A stretch of DNA of 64,000 bases from DASTDH01 sp041167675 (GTDB lineage Bacteria > Verrucomicrobiota > Verrucomicrobiia > Chthoniobacterales > JAFAMB01), in the NCBI GenBank assembly GCA_041167675.1, contig JBEEIB010000475.1:1-64000 (forward strand), in the 5' to 3' direction. Position 1 is the stretch's first letter; every line of letters starts with the position of its first letter. Position numbers and translations under genes: made by a program. A model generated the notes under the pieces. The model was not told the DNA's origin, did not search any database, and saw only the letters and a program-made list of their open reading frames with translations. Below, in pieces: positions 44,162-52,252 of this stretch.

Positions 44162-45676
44162 ATGGCTCGAAAAGGTGCTTCTTCTCTTAACGCGCAACGA
44201 GTCCGCACCGCCGCTAACGTGGTGGTGCAGATCGCTCTCGCGACTTTGATCGTCCTGATGCTGAACTATCTGAGCTTTAGCCGATTTGGGCGTTGGGATC
44301 TCTCGCGAACCAGCAAATATGCCCTTTCCGGGCTCACTCGAAAATTTCTCGGCTCGCTGAAAAAGGAGGTTAAAATTTATGTCTTCTTTTCCAGTACGGG
44401 GACTAAGTCACCCGGCGCAGAGCTGTATAACGACGTTGAGAATCTGCTCAAGGAATATGAGTACGCCGGAAAGCGACACGTTCGGGTAGAAACGGTCGAT
44501 CCCTACCGAAACATTACTCGAGCCAGAGAGCTGCAGGAGAAATTCCGATTCGGAAGTAATGACAATATCATCGTTCTGGACTGCGACGGGCGGCAGAAAA
44601 CGATCCGCGCCGTCGATCTAGCTGACTACGGATCCTCCGATATGTTCGACGATAACGAGGCTCCGGAGGTCAAAAATTTTAAGGGCGAACAGGTGCTAAC
44701 TAGCGCGCTGATCGAATTGATTCAGGACAAAACACCAAAGCTTGGCATGATTGTCGGTCACCGAGAACTCTCCTTGGCTGATCATGCAACCCTCGACCGC
44801 TTTCGCGAGTTAGTCGAAGGTGCGCACTTGCAGATTCAGGAAATTAGCTTGAGCGGCCTCGAGAAGATACCCACCGACTACGCTGCCGTAATTCTAGCCG
44901 GGCCTGAATACGATCTGAGCACACAGGAGATCGGCCTGCTTCGACGATATTGGAATGAAGACGGACGGCTTCTCGTGCTGTTGAATGGTCGCGCTAAGAC
45001 GCCGACGCTCGACACTTTCCTGAACGAGTTGGGACTTCATCCCGATGACGATCTCATTGTCACACGCGTAAAGACCGGAATCCAAGAGGAATCAATTACG
45101 CTGGACGTTTACGCTCAGATATTAGGGAACGCCTCATTTCTCAAATCACTCAATCAGGTACCGGGCTACTTTCCGGCGGGAAGCCGATCAATTAGCATAG
45201 ATGAACAACGACTGAAGCAACTCGGGATCCGTGCCTCTAAGATGCTCACCCCGGCCGTTCCGAATTACTGGGGTGAAAAAGACGACTTTCTCCATTCTAA
45301 AGCTGATCCGACTTTTCACGAGGGCGCCGATCTTTCGCCTCCGCTCTTTCTCGGTTGGGCTTTAGAGAAAGGCTCAATTGAAGATCAGCGAGTCCAAGTT
45401 CGCTCTTCATCACGCCTGGTGTTGATCGGAAATGTTGATTTTATCCGCGATGAATCACTGACTCGCGCAGCTCCCGATGTCGATTTTCTATTGTTATGTG
45501 TGAATTGGTTGTCCGACCGGGAGCAATTACTGGCGATCGCACCGAAAGCGCCACATCCATACATGTTGGATCTGACGCCGATTCAAATGGAGCGCATTTT
45601 ATTCCTGACGGTGATCGGTATTCCATTACTGGTAGCTATTCTCGGCACCGCGGTTTGGGCGGTTCGACGCCAATAA
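44162..45676 (+). CDS. GldG-family ABC auxiliary protein
   Basis: A 504-residue protein with an N-terminal membrane anchor (VVQIALATLIVLMLNYLSFS) and a C-terminal one (FLTVIGIPLLVAILGTAVWA). The periplasmic part resembles ABC_transp_aux/GldG: DLSRTSKYALSGLTRKFL and FFSSTGTKSPGAELYNDVEN. In gliding Bacteroidetes GldG works with GldA and GldF; in other phyla the same set has no assigned substrate. It follows the permease by 12 bp. Confidence 0.88.
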   Translation: MARKGASSLNAQRVRTAANVVVQIALATLIVLMLNYLSFSRFGRWDLSRTSKYALSGLTRKFLGSLKKEVKIYVFFSSTGTKSPGAELYNDVENLLKEYEYAGKRHVRVETVDPYRNITRARELQEKFRFGSNDNIIVLDCDGRQKTIRAVDLADYGSSDMFDDNEAPEVKNFKGEQVLTSALIELIQDKTPKLGMIVGHRELSLADHATLDRFRELVEGAHLQIQEISLSGLEKIPTDYAAVILAGPEYDLSTQEIGLLRRYWNEDGRLLVLLNGRAKTPTLDTFLNELGLHPDDDLIVTRVKTGIQEESITLDVYAQILGNASFLKSLNQVPGYFPAGSRSISIDEQRLKQLGIRASKMLTPAVPNYWGEKDDFLHSKADPTFHEGADLSPPLFLGWALEKGSIEDQRVQVRSSSRLVLIGNVDFIRDESLTRAAPDVDFLLLCVNWLSDREQLLAIAPKAPHPYMLDLTPIQMERILFLTVIGIPLLVAILGTAVWAVRRQ

Positions 45677-45681
45677 ACAAA

Positions 45682-47430
45682 ATGAATCTGCGGACCACAG
45701 TCGCTCTGCTGATCATTGCCCTCGGCCTCGGACTTTTCATTTGGATCCTCGACCGCCGAAGCCCGACCACTCGTGAAAATCGGACCGGATATGTCGTTGA
45801 CTTGGATCGTAACGAGGTGACGCGCCTTCAGATAACGAACGAAAGCGCCAATACCATCCTGAATAAAACCGCGGCTGGTTGGCAAATCATCGCTCCGGTG
45901 AACGATCGGGCGGATGCTCAGGTTGTGGATTCGCTTTTAGACAATATTCAGTTTCTTCGACGGGACGATATAATTTCAAATCTCGGAAAGGGCGAGAAAA
46001 AGCAAAAGCGGCTCAAAGACTTCGGCCTGCAAAAGCCGCATCTCAAGGTTGCTTGGCAAACCAAAAATCGACACTCCGTAATCGAATTCGGTGCCGACAC
46101 GGCAGTCGAAGGAACCTGCTATGTGCGTACCGAAGGGAGTGACGTGGTCTTCGTCACCGGAAATGAGCTGAAAAATCTAATATCAAAGCGCTCGAATGCA
46201 TTTCGCGACCATCAGATCACGCCTTTTCTTACCACTCAGATCGACCGTGTGATTGTCCATCAGACCGCTGGAGACATCGAACTCGTGCGGCAACAGAATG
46301 GCTGGCAAATTGTCCGGCCGATCAAGGCACGAGCCGATGATGACATAGTCAATGCTGCATTGGAGAAGATTAATGCGACGCCCATCCTGGATTTCGTCGA
46401 GGGCGAAAAAATACCGAACACCGAGATAGAAAATTCCAGCCGTTCGATCTCCCTTTTCTCCGGTGACGAGAAGGTCGAAATCTTCTCCGGTTCGCCGGTA
46501 CCGAGTCAGCCAGGCAAGATCTATCTACGGGTACCTTCACGACCATCATTATTGGTGGTGACCGATTCTTTCGCTCAAACGATCAACGTGAAACCCAACC
46601 AGCTAAGAGATCGAAGAATTGCCAGACTCAATTCTGATATCATTGATCGCATCAGAATCGACCAACCCGGGACCCCAAGCGTCCTCCTTGCTCGACACGA
46701 GAATGGTTGGGACATTGTCAGCCAGCAAAACGCTCCCGCGAACGCCGAAGTCGTAAATCGACTAATCGCCGCCCTCAATGGTACTGACGTTCAGGAGTTT
46801 GTCTCTGATACCGCCACCGATCTCAGTCGGTACGGACTCGATGTACCAGCTTTGCGGATCGGATTCAGCTCCTATGCCTCTGACAATACCGCGGAGAGCG
46901 GAGCGGGAGAGGAACCGATCGCGACTTTTGCTATCGGTAAGTTGGACAAGAATGCCTATTACGCTCGAATTGAAGAAGAGCCCTACGTTTTCTCCGTATC
47001 AGAGCAAACGGTAAGCTCGCTTCCAACTAATGACTTCGATTTCTGGGCACTTGATGTTCTTAATCTCCAACGGAGTGATTTAGTATCGATCGAGATAGAG
47101 AACGATGCAGGTAAAGTCGAACTAGTTCGCGATGATCGAGGAAAATGGTTCACCAAAGAAAGGGCCGAGGCCCAGAACGAAACCGCGTTGCAGACTTTTC
47201 TCAACACCGTCTCGCACATTCGGGCTGTCGCTTGGGTGGGATCATCTCAACCAGCCTATGGACTGGATCATCCGACTGAAACGATCCGAATGCACACGAA
47301 GACCGGTCAATTCGAGCTGCAAATCGGGGGCGCTAACGAACGAGGTGACCGATACGCGATGTTCTCAAATCGCGTCTTTCTGGTCGGAGCGAACGATTAT
47401 CAACAACTGAGCGCACGATTGGCTAAATGA
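45682..47430 (+). CDS. DUF4340 protein
   Basis: A 582-residue protein from ATG 45682 (MNLRTTVALLI). N-terminal membrane helix (VALLIIALGLGLFIWILD) and a long beta-rich periplasmic region with three or four DUF4340-like repeats: words such as LKDFGLQKPHLKV, WDIVSQQNAPANAEVV and LSRYGLDVPALRI recur. It starts 5 bp after the GldG stop and forms the fourth gene of the operon. Its stop is followed directly by the decamer repeat array. Role unknown; co-occurs with Gld-type transporters. Confidence 0.88.
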   Translation: MNLRTTVALLIIALGLGLFIWILDRRSPTTRENRTGYVVDLDRNEVTRLQITNESANTILNKTAAGWQIIAPVNDRADAQVVDSLLDNIQFLRRDDIISNLGKGEKKQKRLKDFGLQKPHLKVAWQTKNRHSVIEFGADTAVEGTCYVRTEGSDVVFVTGNELKNLISKRSNAFRDHQITPFLTTQIDRVIVHQTAGDIELVRQQNGWQIVRPIKARADDDIVNAALEKINATPILDFVEGEKIPNTEIENSSRSISLFSGDEKVEIFSGSPVPSQPGKIYLRVPSRPSLLVVTDSFAQTINVKPNQLRDRRIARLNSDIIDRIRIDQPGTPSVLLARHENGWDIVSQQNAPANAEVVNRLIAALNGTDVQEFVSDTATDLSRYGLDVPALRIGFSSYASDNTAESGAGEEPIATFAIGKLDKNAYYARIEEEPYVFSVSEQTVSSLPTNDFDFWALDVLNLQRSDLVSIEIENDAGKVELVRDDRGKWFTKERAEAQNETALQTFLNTVSHIRAVAWVGSSQPAYGLDHPTETIRMHTKTGQFELQIGGANERGDRYAMFSNRVFLVGANDYQQLSARLAK

Positions 47431-47609
47431 GCGAACGTCAACGAACGCCAACGAACGTCAACGAACGTCAACGAACGTCAGCGAAGGTCAGCGAACGTCA
47501 GCGAAACGTCAGCGAACGTCAGCGAAACGTCAGCGAAACGTCAGCGAACGTCAGCGAACGTCAGCGAACGTCAGCGCGCACACTCACTGTCGTTCGTTGA
47601 CGTTCGTTC
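47431..47609. repeat. decamer repeat array, copy 4, with inverse end
   Basis: About 14 units of CGAACGTCA-type repeat (47431-47577, some with an inserted A giving 11-bp steps), then TGTCGTTCGTTGACGTTCGT in the inverse orientation at 47589-47609. It starts right after the DUF4340 stop. The inverse end encodes the final residues of ubiE. The two parts can fold into a hairpin and may serve as a bidirectional end for convergent transcripts. Confidence 0.85.
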
Positions 47610-48294
47610 TATCAGCGTAGTAGATGGCTACAATTCCACCGGTCAAACTGCGCTGCTGGGCGTTCCGAAAACCGGTGCGCTCCAAGAGATCCAACATCTC
47701 TATTCCGCGAGGGAAGCACTCAATACTTTCTCCCAGATATTGATAAGCAGCGGCATGGCCGGTGATCAACCCGGCCAATCGGGGTAGTACGAAATGGAGG
47801 TAGAATTGGTAAAAAGGACGGAATGGACCGGCCGGTAAGGAAAAGTCGAGGATAAGCACGTGGCCCTCCGGGCGCAAAATCCGCGAAATTCCAGTGAGAG
47901 CACGCTCGAACGATTGCATGTTTCGCAAACCAAAAGCGATTGTAACAACATCGAATGCCTCTTCGGCAAAGGGTAGAGCCATGCCATCGGCGACGATCAA
48001 GTTACTCAAGCCGCGGTGCTTCGCGACCTGAAGCATTGGAGCGCAAAAATCAGCGCAAACCAAATAAGCTTTCGGGTTTTGCCGCTGAAGCTCTTGCGCC
48101 AAAATTCCGCTCCCCGTCGCCAGATCCAGAATTCGCTGAGGATCCCAGCTAGCCACCAGACTACCGACGACGTGCCGCCAATGTTTATCAATCCCGAAGC
48201 TCAGGATTTGGTTGGCACGATCGTAACGTCCAGCGACGCGTCCGAACATCTCTCGAATCGACAACGGATCTGTCGCGGAGAAATCTGTCTGCAT
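47584..48294 (-). CDS. ubiE: demethylmenaquinone/ubiquinone methyltransferase
   Basis: A 236-residue class I methyltransferase. N-terminal signature VAGRYDRANQILSFGIDKHW; SAM motif LDLATGSGILAQEL; second signature MQSFERALTGISRILRPEGH. It methylates the quinone ring at C-2 or C-3 (MenG role if the organism uses menaquinone). The last seven residues (TNVNERQ) are decamer repeat, replacing or extending the native end. Convergent with the DUF4340 gene. Confidence 0.94.
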   Translation of the reverse strand: MQTDFSATDPLSIREMFGRVAGRYDRANQILSFGIDKHWRHVVGSLVASWDPQRILDLATGSGILAQELQRQNPKAYLVCADFCAPMLQVAKHRGLSNLIVADGMALPFAEEAFDVVTIAFGLRNMQSFERALTGISRILRPEGHVLILDFSLPAGPFRPFYQFYLHFVLPRLAGLITGHAAAYQYLGESIECFPRGIEMLDLLERTGFRNAQQRSLTGGIVAIYYADRTNVNERQ

Positions 48295-48325
48295 TGGAAC
48301 CTAGTGGTCTGTCCACGAAATAACA

Positions 48326-48407
48326 TGCTCACGAGAGGACTCGAACCTCCACGGGTTACCCCATACGGTCCTGAGCCGTACGCGTCTGCCAATTCCGCCA
48401 CGTGAGC
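48326..48407 (-). tRNA. tRNA-Leu (CAG)
   Basis: An 82-nt tRNA on the minus strand. The acceptor stem GCTCACG pairs with CGTGAGC, with A as discriminator; anticodon loop CTCAGGA gives anticodon CAG. The T-arm contains GGTTCGAGTCC. A short variable arm with class II bases is present. The 3' CCA is not encoded. It lies 32 bp upstream of ubiE and 21 bp from the repeat element at 48428. Confidence 0.97.
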
Positions 48408-48427
48408 GTTGTGGAGTTCAGATGATA

Positions 48428-48729
48428 CGGCCCTTCAGGCCAATCGCAAATAGCAAATAGCAGATAGCAAATGAGAAATCGCGGCGAGTTCTGCGATTTG
48501 GTTTCTGGTATTTGTCATTCGGTTTTGAAGGGCGGACGAACCGGGTTTCAGACCCATCTTATCGCGAGAGGCGGCACTTTATCGTCACACCGAGGCTGAC
48601 ACATGCTCCGAACCTGACCCTAGGAGCTATCGTACCGTCGCTCCAGGACGATCTGATACGACTTTGACAGGCACGACCTAGCTATCTGCTATTTGCTATT
48701 TGCTATTCGCTATTCGGCCTGAAGGGCCG
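48428..48729. repeat. element of about 302 bp bounded by inverted heptamer arrays
   Basis: Left end: CGGCCCTTCAGGCC (48428-48441), then repeats of the ATAGCAA type (AATCGCAAATAGCAAATAGC). Right end: the inverse of the same words (GCTATTTGCTATTTGC), then GGCCTGAAGGGCCG (48716-48729), an exact inverse of the left 14-mer. The right end touches the dnaN stop at 48730; each 14-mer is itself a small hairpin (GGCC/GGCC). The interior (about 200 bp) has no gene. It resembles a non-autonomous or REP-like element. Confidence 0.7.
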
Positions 48730-49824
48730 CTAGCTCAACCGCATCGGCATGAGAACGTATAGGAATGGGCCAGAAATTTTGATTACTCCCGGGCTCATTT
48801 CATCGATGAGATCCAAATAGATCTCGTCCTCCGAAAGATTCCGAAGCGGGGCCATCAGGAATTCAGGATTGAAGGCGATGGAAAATTCTTTGCCTTTATA
48901 CATGACCGGTAGCGATTCCTTGGCTTCACCGACATCCGGCGTGTTTGCCACTATATCGATATTACCTTTCGTGAATATTAGCTTCACCGAATTCGATTTT
49001 TCGCTGGCCAGCAATGATACGCGGCGAGCGGCATTCAAGAAAGTCTCTCGTTCAAGTGTCACTCGCTCTTTCGCTTCACTGGGAATGACTTGGCGGTAAT
49101 TTGGATAATTGCCTTCGATCAACTTCGAAACCAGGAAAGATTCGTTGAGCTCAAATGCAATCTGATTATCGCCCACACTCACCTTCATATCCCCCTCTTC
49201 ATGCAAAAGACGCTGCAGCTCGACTACTGCTTTGGTTGGAACAATCAGATCGACTTCCTGGCTCTTGGGAAACTCGAGATCGAGATCTACCAAGGCTAAC
49301 CTGCGGCCGTCGGTGGCCACTAGCGTCAACATATTCTCTTTGAACGAGAACAGAATTCCGTTCAACACATAACGGGTTTCATCGGTCGAGATAGCGTAGG
49401 AGGTCTTCTTTAGCCCGTCCTTGAGAGATTTTTGGGCAATTGTAAAGACCTTCGCGTCTTCGAATCGAGCTAACGGCGGGAACTCTTCTTCTGGAAGCCC
49501 GAGTATCTTGAAATAACTGGAACCACTGCGGATTGCAGCCAAATTTTTTGTATCCACATCGAAGTAGATCTCGGACGCGGGCAGCTCACGGACGATAGAA
49601 AACAACCGCCGAGCCGGCAAAGTCGTTGCCCCGGTCCGTTCGACTTGCGCTTCTACGCTTCCCTGCACTCCGACGTCCAAATCGGTCGTAGTCAGCCGGA
49701 TTTTACCGTCGGCTGCTTGTAGTAATACATTGGACAGAATTGGCAGAGTAGTTCTTGTGCTGACGACATTCTGCACCGTTGATAGACCTTCAAGCAGCTT
49801 GTCCTTACTGACACTAAATTTCAT
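48730..49824 (-). CDS. dnaN: DNA polymerase III sliding clamp, beta subunit
   Basis: A 364-residue three-domain clamp. It begins MKFSVSKDKLLEGLSTVQNV and ends KISGPFLYVLMPMRL, both typical. Internal motifs include NVLLQAADGKIRLTTTDLDV and VATDGRRLALVDLDL. It tethers Pol III to DNA. The stop abuts the heptamer element, whose terminal GGCC hairpin could serve as terminator. It is in the same direction as dnaA, but 666 bp away. Confidence 0.96.
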   Translation of the reverse strand: MKFSVSKDKLLEGLSTVQNVVSTRTTLPILSNVLLQAADGKIRLTTTDLDVGVQGSVEAQVERTGATTLPARRLFSIVRELPASEIYFDVDTKNLAAIRSGSSYFKILGLPEEEFPPLARFEDAKVFTIAQKSLKDGLKKTSYAISTDETRYVLNGILFSFKENMLTLVATDGRRLALVDLDLEFPKSQEVDLIVPTKAVVELQRLLHEEGDMKVSVGDNQIAFELNESFLVSKLIEGNYPNYRQVIPSEAKERVTLERETFLNAARRVSLLASEKSNSVKLIFTKGNIDIVANTPDVGEAKESLPVMYKGKEFSIAFNPEFLMAPLRNLSEDEIYLDLIDEMSPGVIKISGPFLYVLMPMRLS

Positions 49825-50490
49825 GGTGTATGAGATATAAAATCATGTGCCCCGACCCTCCGCAAGTCGCTGAGAGTAGGGCAAAAGCGAACGTCAAGAG
49901 GATTTGACCAGTGAATCACCTTTCGCTGCTTAAATAAAATCTTTCTTTCGGTCAATGATTGCGTCGCAAGGCATCACGATTTTTGCTACACGTGCTTCCG
50001 CCTTCGCCACCTATTTTGCCATCTTAACAATTGTGAAGGCAATAACAGACCGGCTGCCGTCGTCCTCGATAATCGCCGATCCCCATATTGAGGTAGCAGG
50101 GCGAAAGCCTGGTCCGAGTTCCTCCGGAGCTGGTCTGCCGTCTCGGTAAGCTAAGGCGCGCCCCGCATCATGCGCGTGCGTAGTTTACGGGCGTGGCCGC
50201 GACAAAGGCTCCGCTAAGTCGGGAGATTTTTCCCGTTCGCCGCCAATATTGCCTCTGGCCATCTTCGTTCTGCATCGATAAATCGAACGGGAAACGCAAC
50301 ACCGATCACTCCTCATGCATGGCTCGAACCGGCGCTGCTCTCACAGACAGACATAGTACGTTTTCCGCGCGCGGAGGATTTCGCCTACCGTTATGACCGG
50401 TCCCGGCGAACAGTACAACCGCCGCTCGGCCAAGCACCTCCTACCCAATTCCGACAGCGAAGGTCCCCGGGGAATCACGGAATCTTAGGC
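49825..50490. other. 666-bp region between dnaA and dnaN
   Basis: No convincing gene; plus-strand frames at 49955 and 50193 have no family resemblance. An 11-bp perfect inverted repeat TTTCCCGTTCG (50229-50239) / CGAACGGGAAA (50284-50294) encloses 44 bp. I see no DnaA-box cluster here. In many bacteria dnaA and dnaN are closer, so the gap is somewhat large. Confidence 0.4.
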
Positions 50491-51858
50491 CTAACGCTCG
50501 AGTTGGCTATCCAGCAGAAAGACCAGCTGCCGGACTTGATCCTCTTTAGTCATGCGATCTTTGACGGTTTTGCAGGCGTGCAGCACCGTACCGTGATCGC
50601 GGCCACCGAACGCATCTCCAATCTCGTTGAGCGAAGCCTTGGTATGACGCCGCGCCAGATACATCGCCACCTGGCGAGGAAACGCGATGTTCGCCGGACG
50701 CCGCTTACTGGTCATGTCAGCCAACCTAACGTCAAAGTGCTCGGCAACTTTCCGTTGGATCTGGTCGATGGTTACCGTTTTCTTCGCTTCCTCCTGAAGA
50801 ATGTCGCGCAACAGGTGTTCAACCGCATCTCGAGAAACCTCGCGTCCGCTCAGCGATGCGAACGAGGCAACGCGCATCAGGGCACCCTCCAACCGGCGAA
50901 CGTTCGTCCGGACCCGCTGTGCCAAAAACTCAAGAACGTCTGGTGCAAGCTGAACGTGTAAAGACTGTGCCTTCTTCCGCAGAATAGCCATCCGGGTCTC
51001 AATGTCGGGTGGCTGGAGTTCGGCCGTTAACCCCCACTCAAACCGCGAAACCAATCGATGCTCCAGATTAGAAATTTCGCTCGCTGGGCGGTCACTAGAC
51101 AACACGATTTGTTTGCGGCCATCGAAAAGGGTATTGAACGTGTGAAAAAACTCCTCTTGCGAGCGCTCTTTTCCGGCCAAAAAGTGGATATCGTCTATCA
51201 ATAAGAGGTCGGCCTGACGATAGCGTTTGCGAAATTTGACTAGGGTATTGTGCTGAATCGCATCGATGAACTCGTTGGTAAATCGCTCACTCGAGAGATA
51301 CATCACCTTGAAGTTCTTTTTTCGGTCCGTAACGTGCTGCCCAATCGCTTGCATCAGATGCGTCTTGCCCAGACCAACCCCCCCATAAATGAAAAGAGGA
51401 TTATAAGTCTTTGCTGGTGACTGAGCTACCGCCAAGCCGGCAGCATGAGCGAACTGATTATTCGAGCCGACGACAAACGTATCAAAGGTGTTCCGCGGGT
51501 TCATCCCGTGCACCGCGGCCCCCTCAGCCTCTTTTTCTGAAGTCCTGGCCGGGGGCAGCTCTTCCGACTTTGGCTCCGGGTCGGGAACAAGTGCCTTGAC
51601 CTTATCTTGGTCGGCTACCCGAAACTTGATTTCTCGAGGGCCGGCCAAGACGGCTAATGTCGCAGATTGGACAAGGGGTAGATAATTGCTCTCAATCCAG
51701 AGCTGATGAATCGTATTCGGTACCTGGAAGGTGAGCATGCATTCGTCCGTTTGAACGAGCTCGATTTCGGAAAACCATCGATTGAAAGCGTCGTTGCTTA
51801 CATGAGGCCGGATATTACCCGCGATCTCTTCCCAAATCCCTCGGAAGCTTTGTTCCAT
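50491..51858 (-). CDS. dnaA: chromosomal replication initiator protein
   Basis: About 455 residues from ATG 51858 (MEQSFRGIWEEI); the frame is open to 51882. Domain III: Walker A GGVGLGKTHLMQA, Walker B LLIDDIHFLAGKE, Box VII-like EWGLTAELQPPDIETR. Domain IV: DnaA signature RRHTKASLNEIGDAFGGRDH. I prefer 51858 because a perfect DnaA box (TTATCCACA, 51866-51874) lies just upstream and would otherwise be coding. Confidence 0.97.
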   Translation of the reverse strand: MEQSFRGIWEEIAGNIRPHVSNDAFNRWFSEIELVQTDECMLTFQVPNTIHQLWIESNYLPLVQSATLAVLAGPREIKFRVADQDKVKALVPDPEPKSEELPPARTSEKEAEGAAVHGMNPRNTFDTFVVGSNNQFAHAAGLAVAQSPAKTYNPLFIYGGVGLGKTHLMQAIGQHVTDRKKNFKVMYLSSERFTNEFIDAIQHNTLVKFRKRYRQADLLLIDDIHFLAGKERSQEEFFHTFNTLFDGRKQIVLSSDRPASEISNLEHRLVSRFEWGLTAELQPPDIETRMAILRKKAQSLHVQLAPDVLEFLAQRVRTNVRRLEGALMRVASFASLSGREVSRDAVEHLLRDILQEEAKKTVTIDQIQRKVAEHFDVRLADMTSKRRPANIAFPRQVAMYLARRHTKASLNEIGDAFGGRDHGTVLHACKTVKDRMTKEDQVRQLVFLLDSQLER

Positions 51859-52252
51859 AGTTACATTATCCACAGTTCGCATGCAGCCAGTGATGTTTTA
51901 CTCGCAGTGTCGCCCACATCTCCTGCCCCGAAACGAATTCGACCTCCAGGTAACCACTAGATGAAAAAAGCAGACGAGAAAGCGATCGAACCAGTAGCAA
52001 GTGAAGGGGTTACAATGGTCGAGCAGGGGTACATCTAAATCGTACTTGGTTCATCGTGATGAGTTCGTCACCAGTATGCCAAACGGCACCTCCACGGAAC
52101 CAAAATTCGCCCAACATAGTTTGTTCACAAGTTATTCACAACGACCCGCCTTTTCTCCGTCGAGCGTCGTGGAGAATAAAGAAGACTCGGCCTGAGCAGC
52201 AAGCAAAAACTCGATACGATCGATTAATAAATTCTGCTTCCGCCTGCACTCT
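51859..52252. promoter_or_regulatory. candidate replication origin and dnaA promoter
   Basis: The region between dnaA and the symporter gene holds TTATCCACA (51866-51874), TTGTTCACA (52121-52129) and TTATTCACA (52132-52140), the last two 11 bp apart. AT-rich words lie near 52215-52245 (ATCGATTAATAAATTC). This fits an oriC or at least DnaA autoregulation. Three boxes are few, and nothing was tested by skew. Confidence 0.5.

Noticed and set aside
48201..48401. 66-residue minus-strand frame beginning MAELADAYGSGPYG
   Set aside because: It is a translation of the tRNA-Leu gene.
49955..50149. 64-residue plus-strand frame between dnaA and dnaN
   Set aside because: No recognisable family or start signal; likely chance.
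49825..50490. oriC between dnaA and dnaN
   Set aside because: No DnaA-box cluster seen; boxes lie upstream of dnaA instead.
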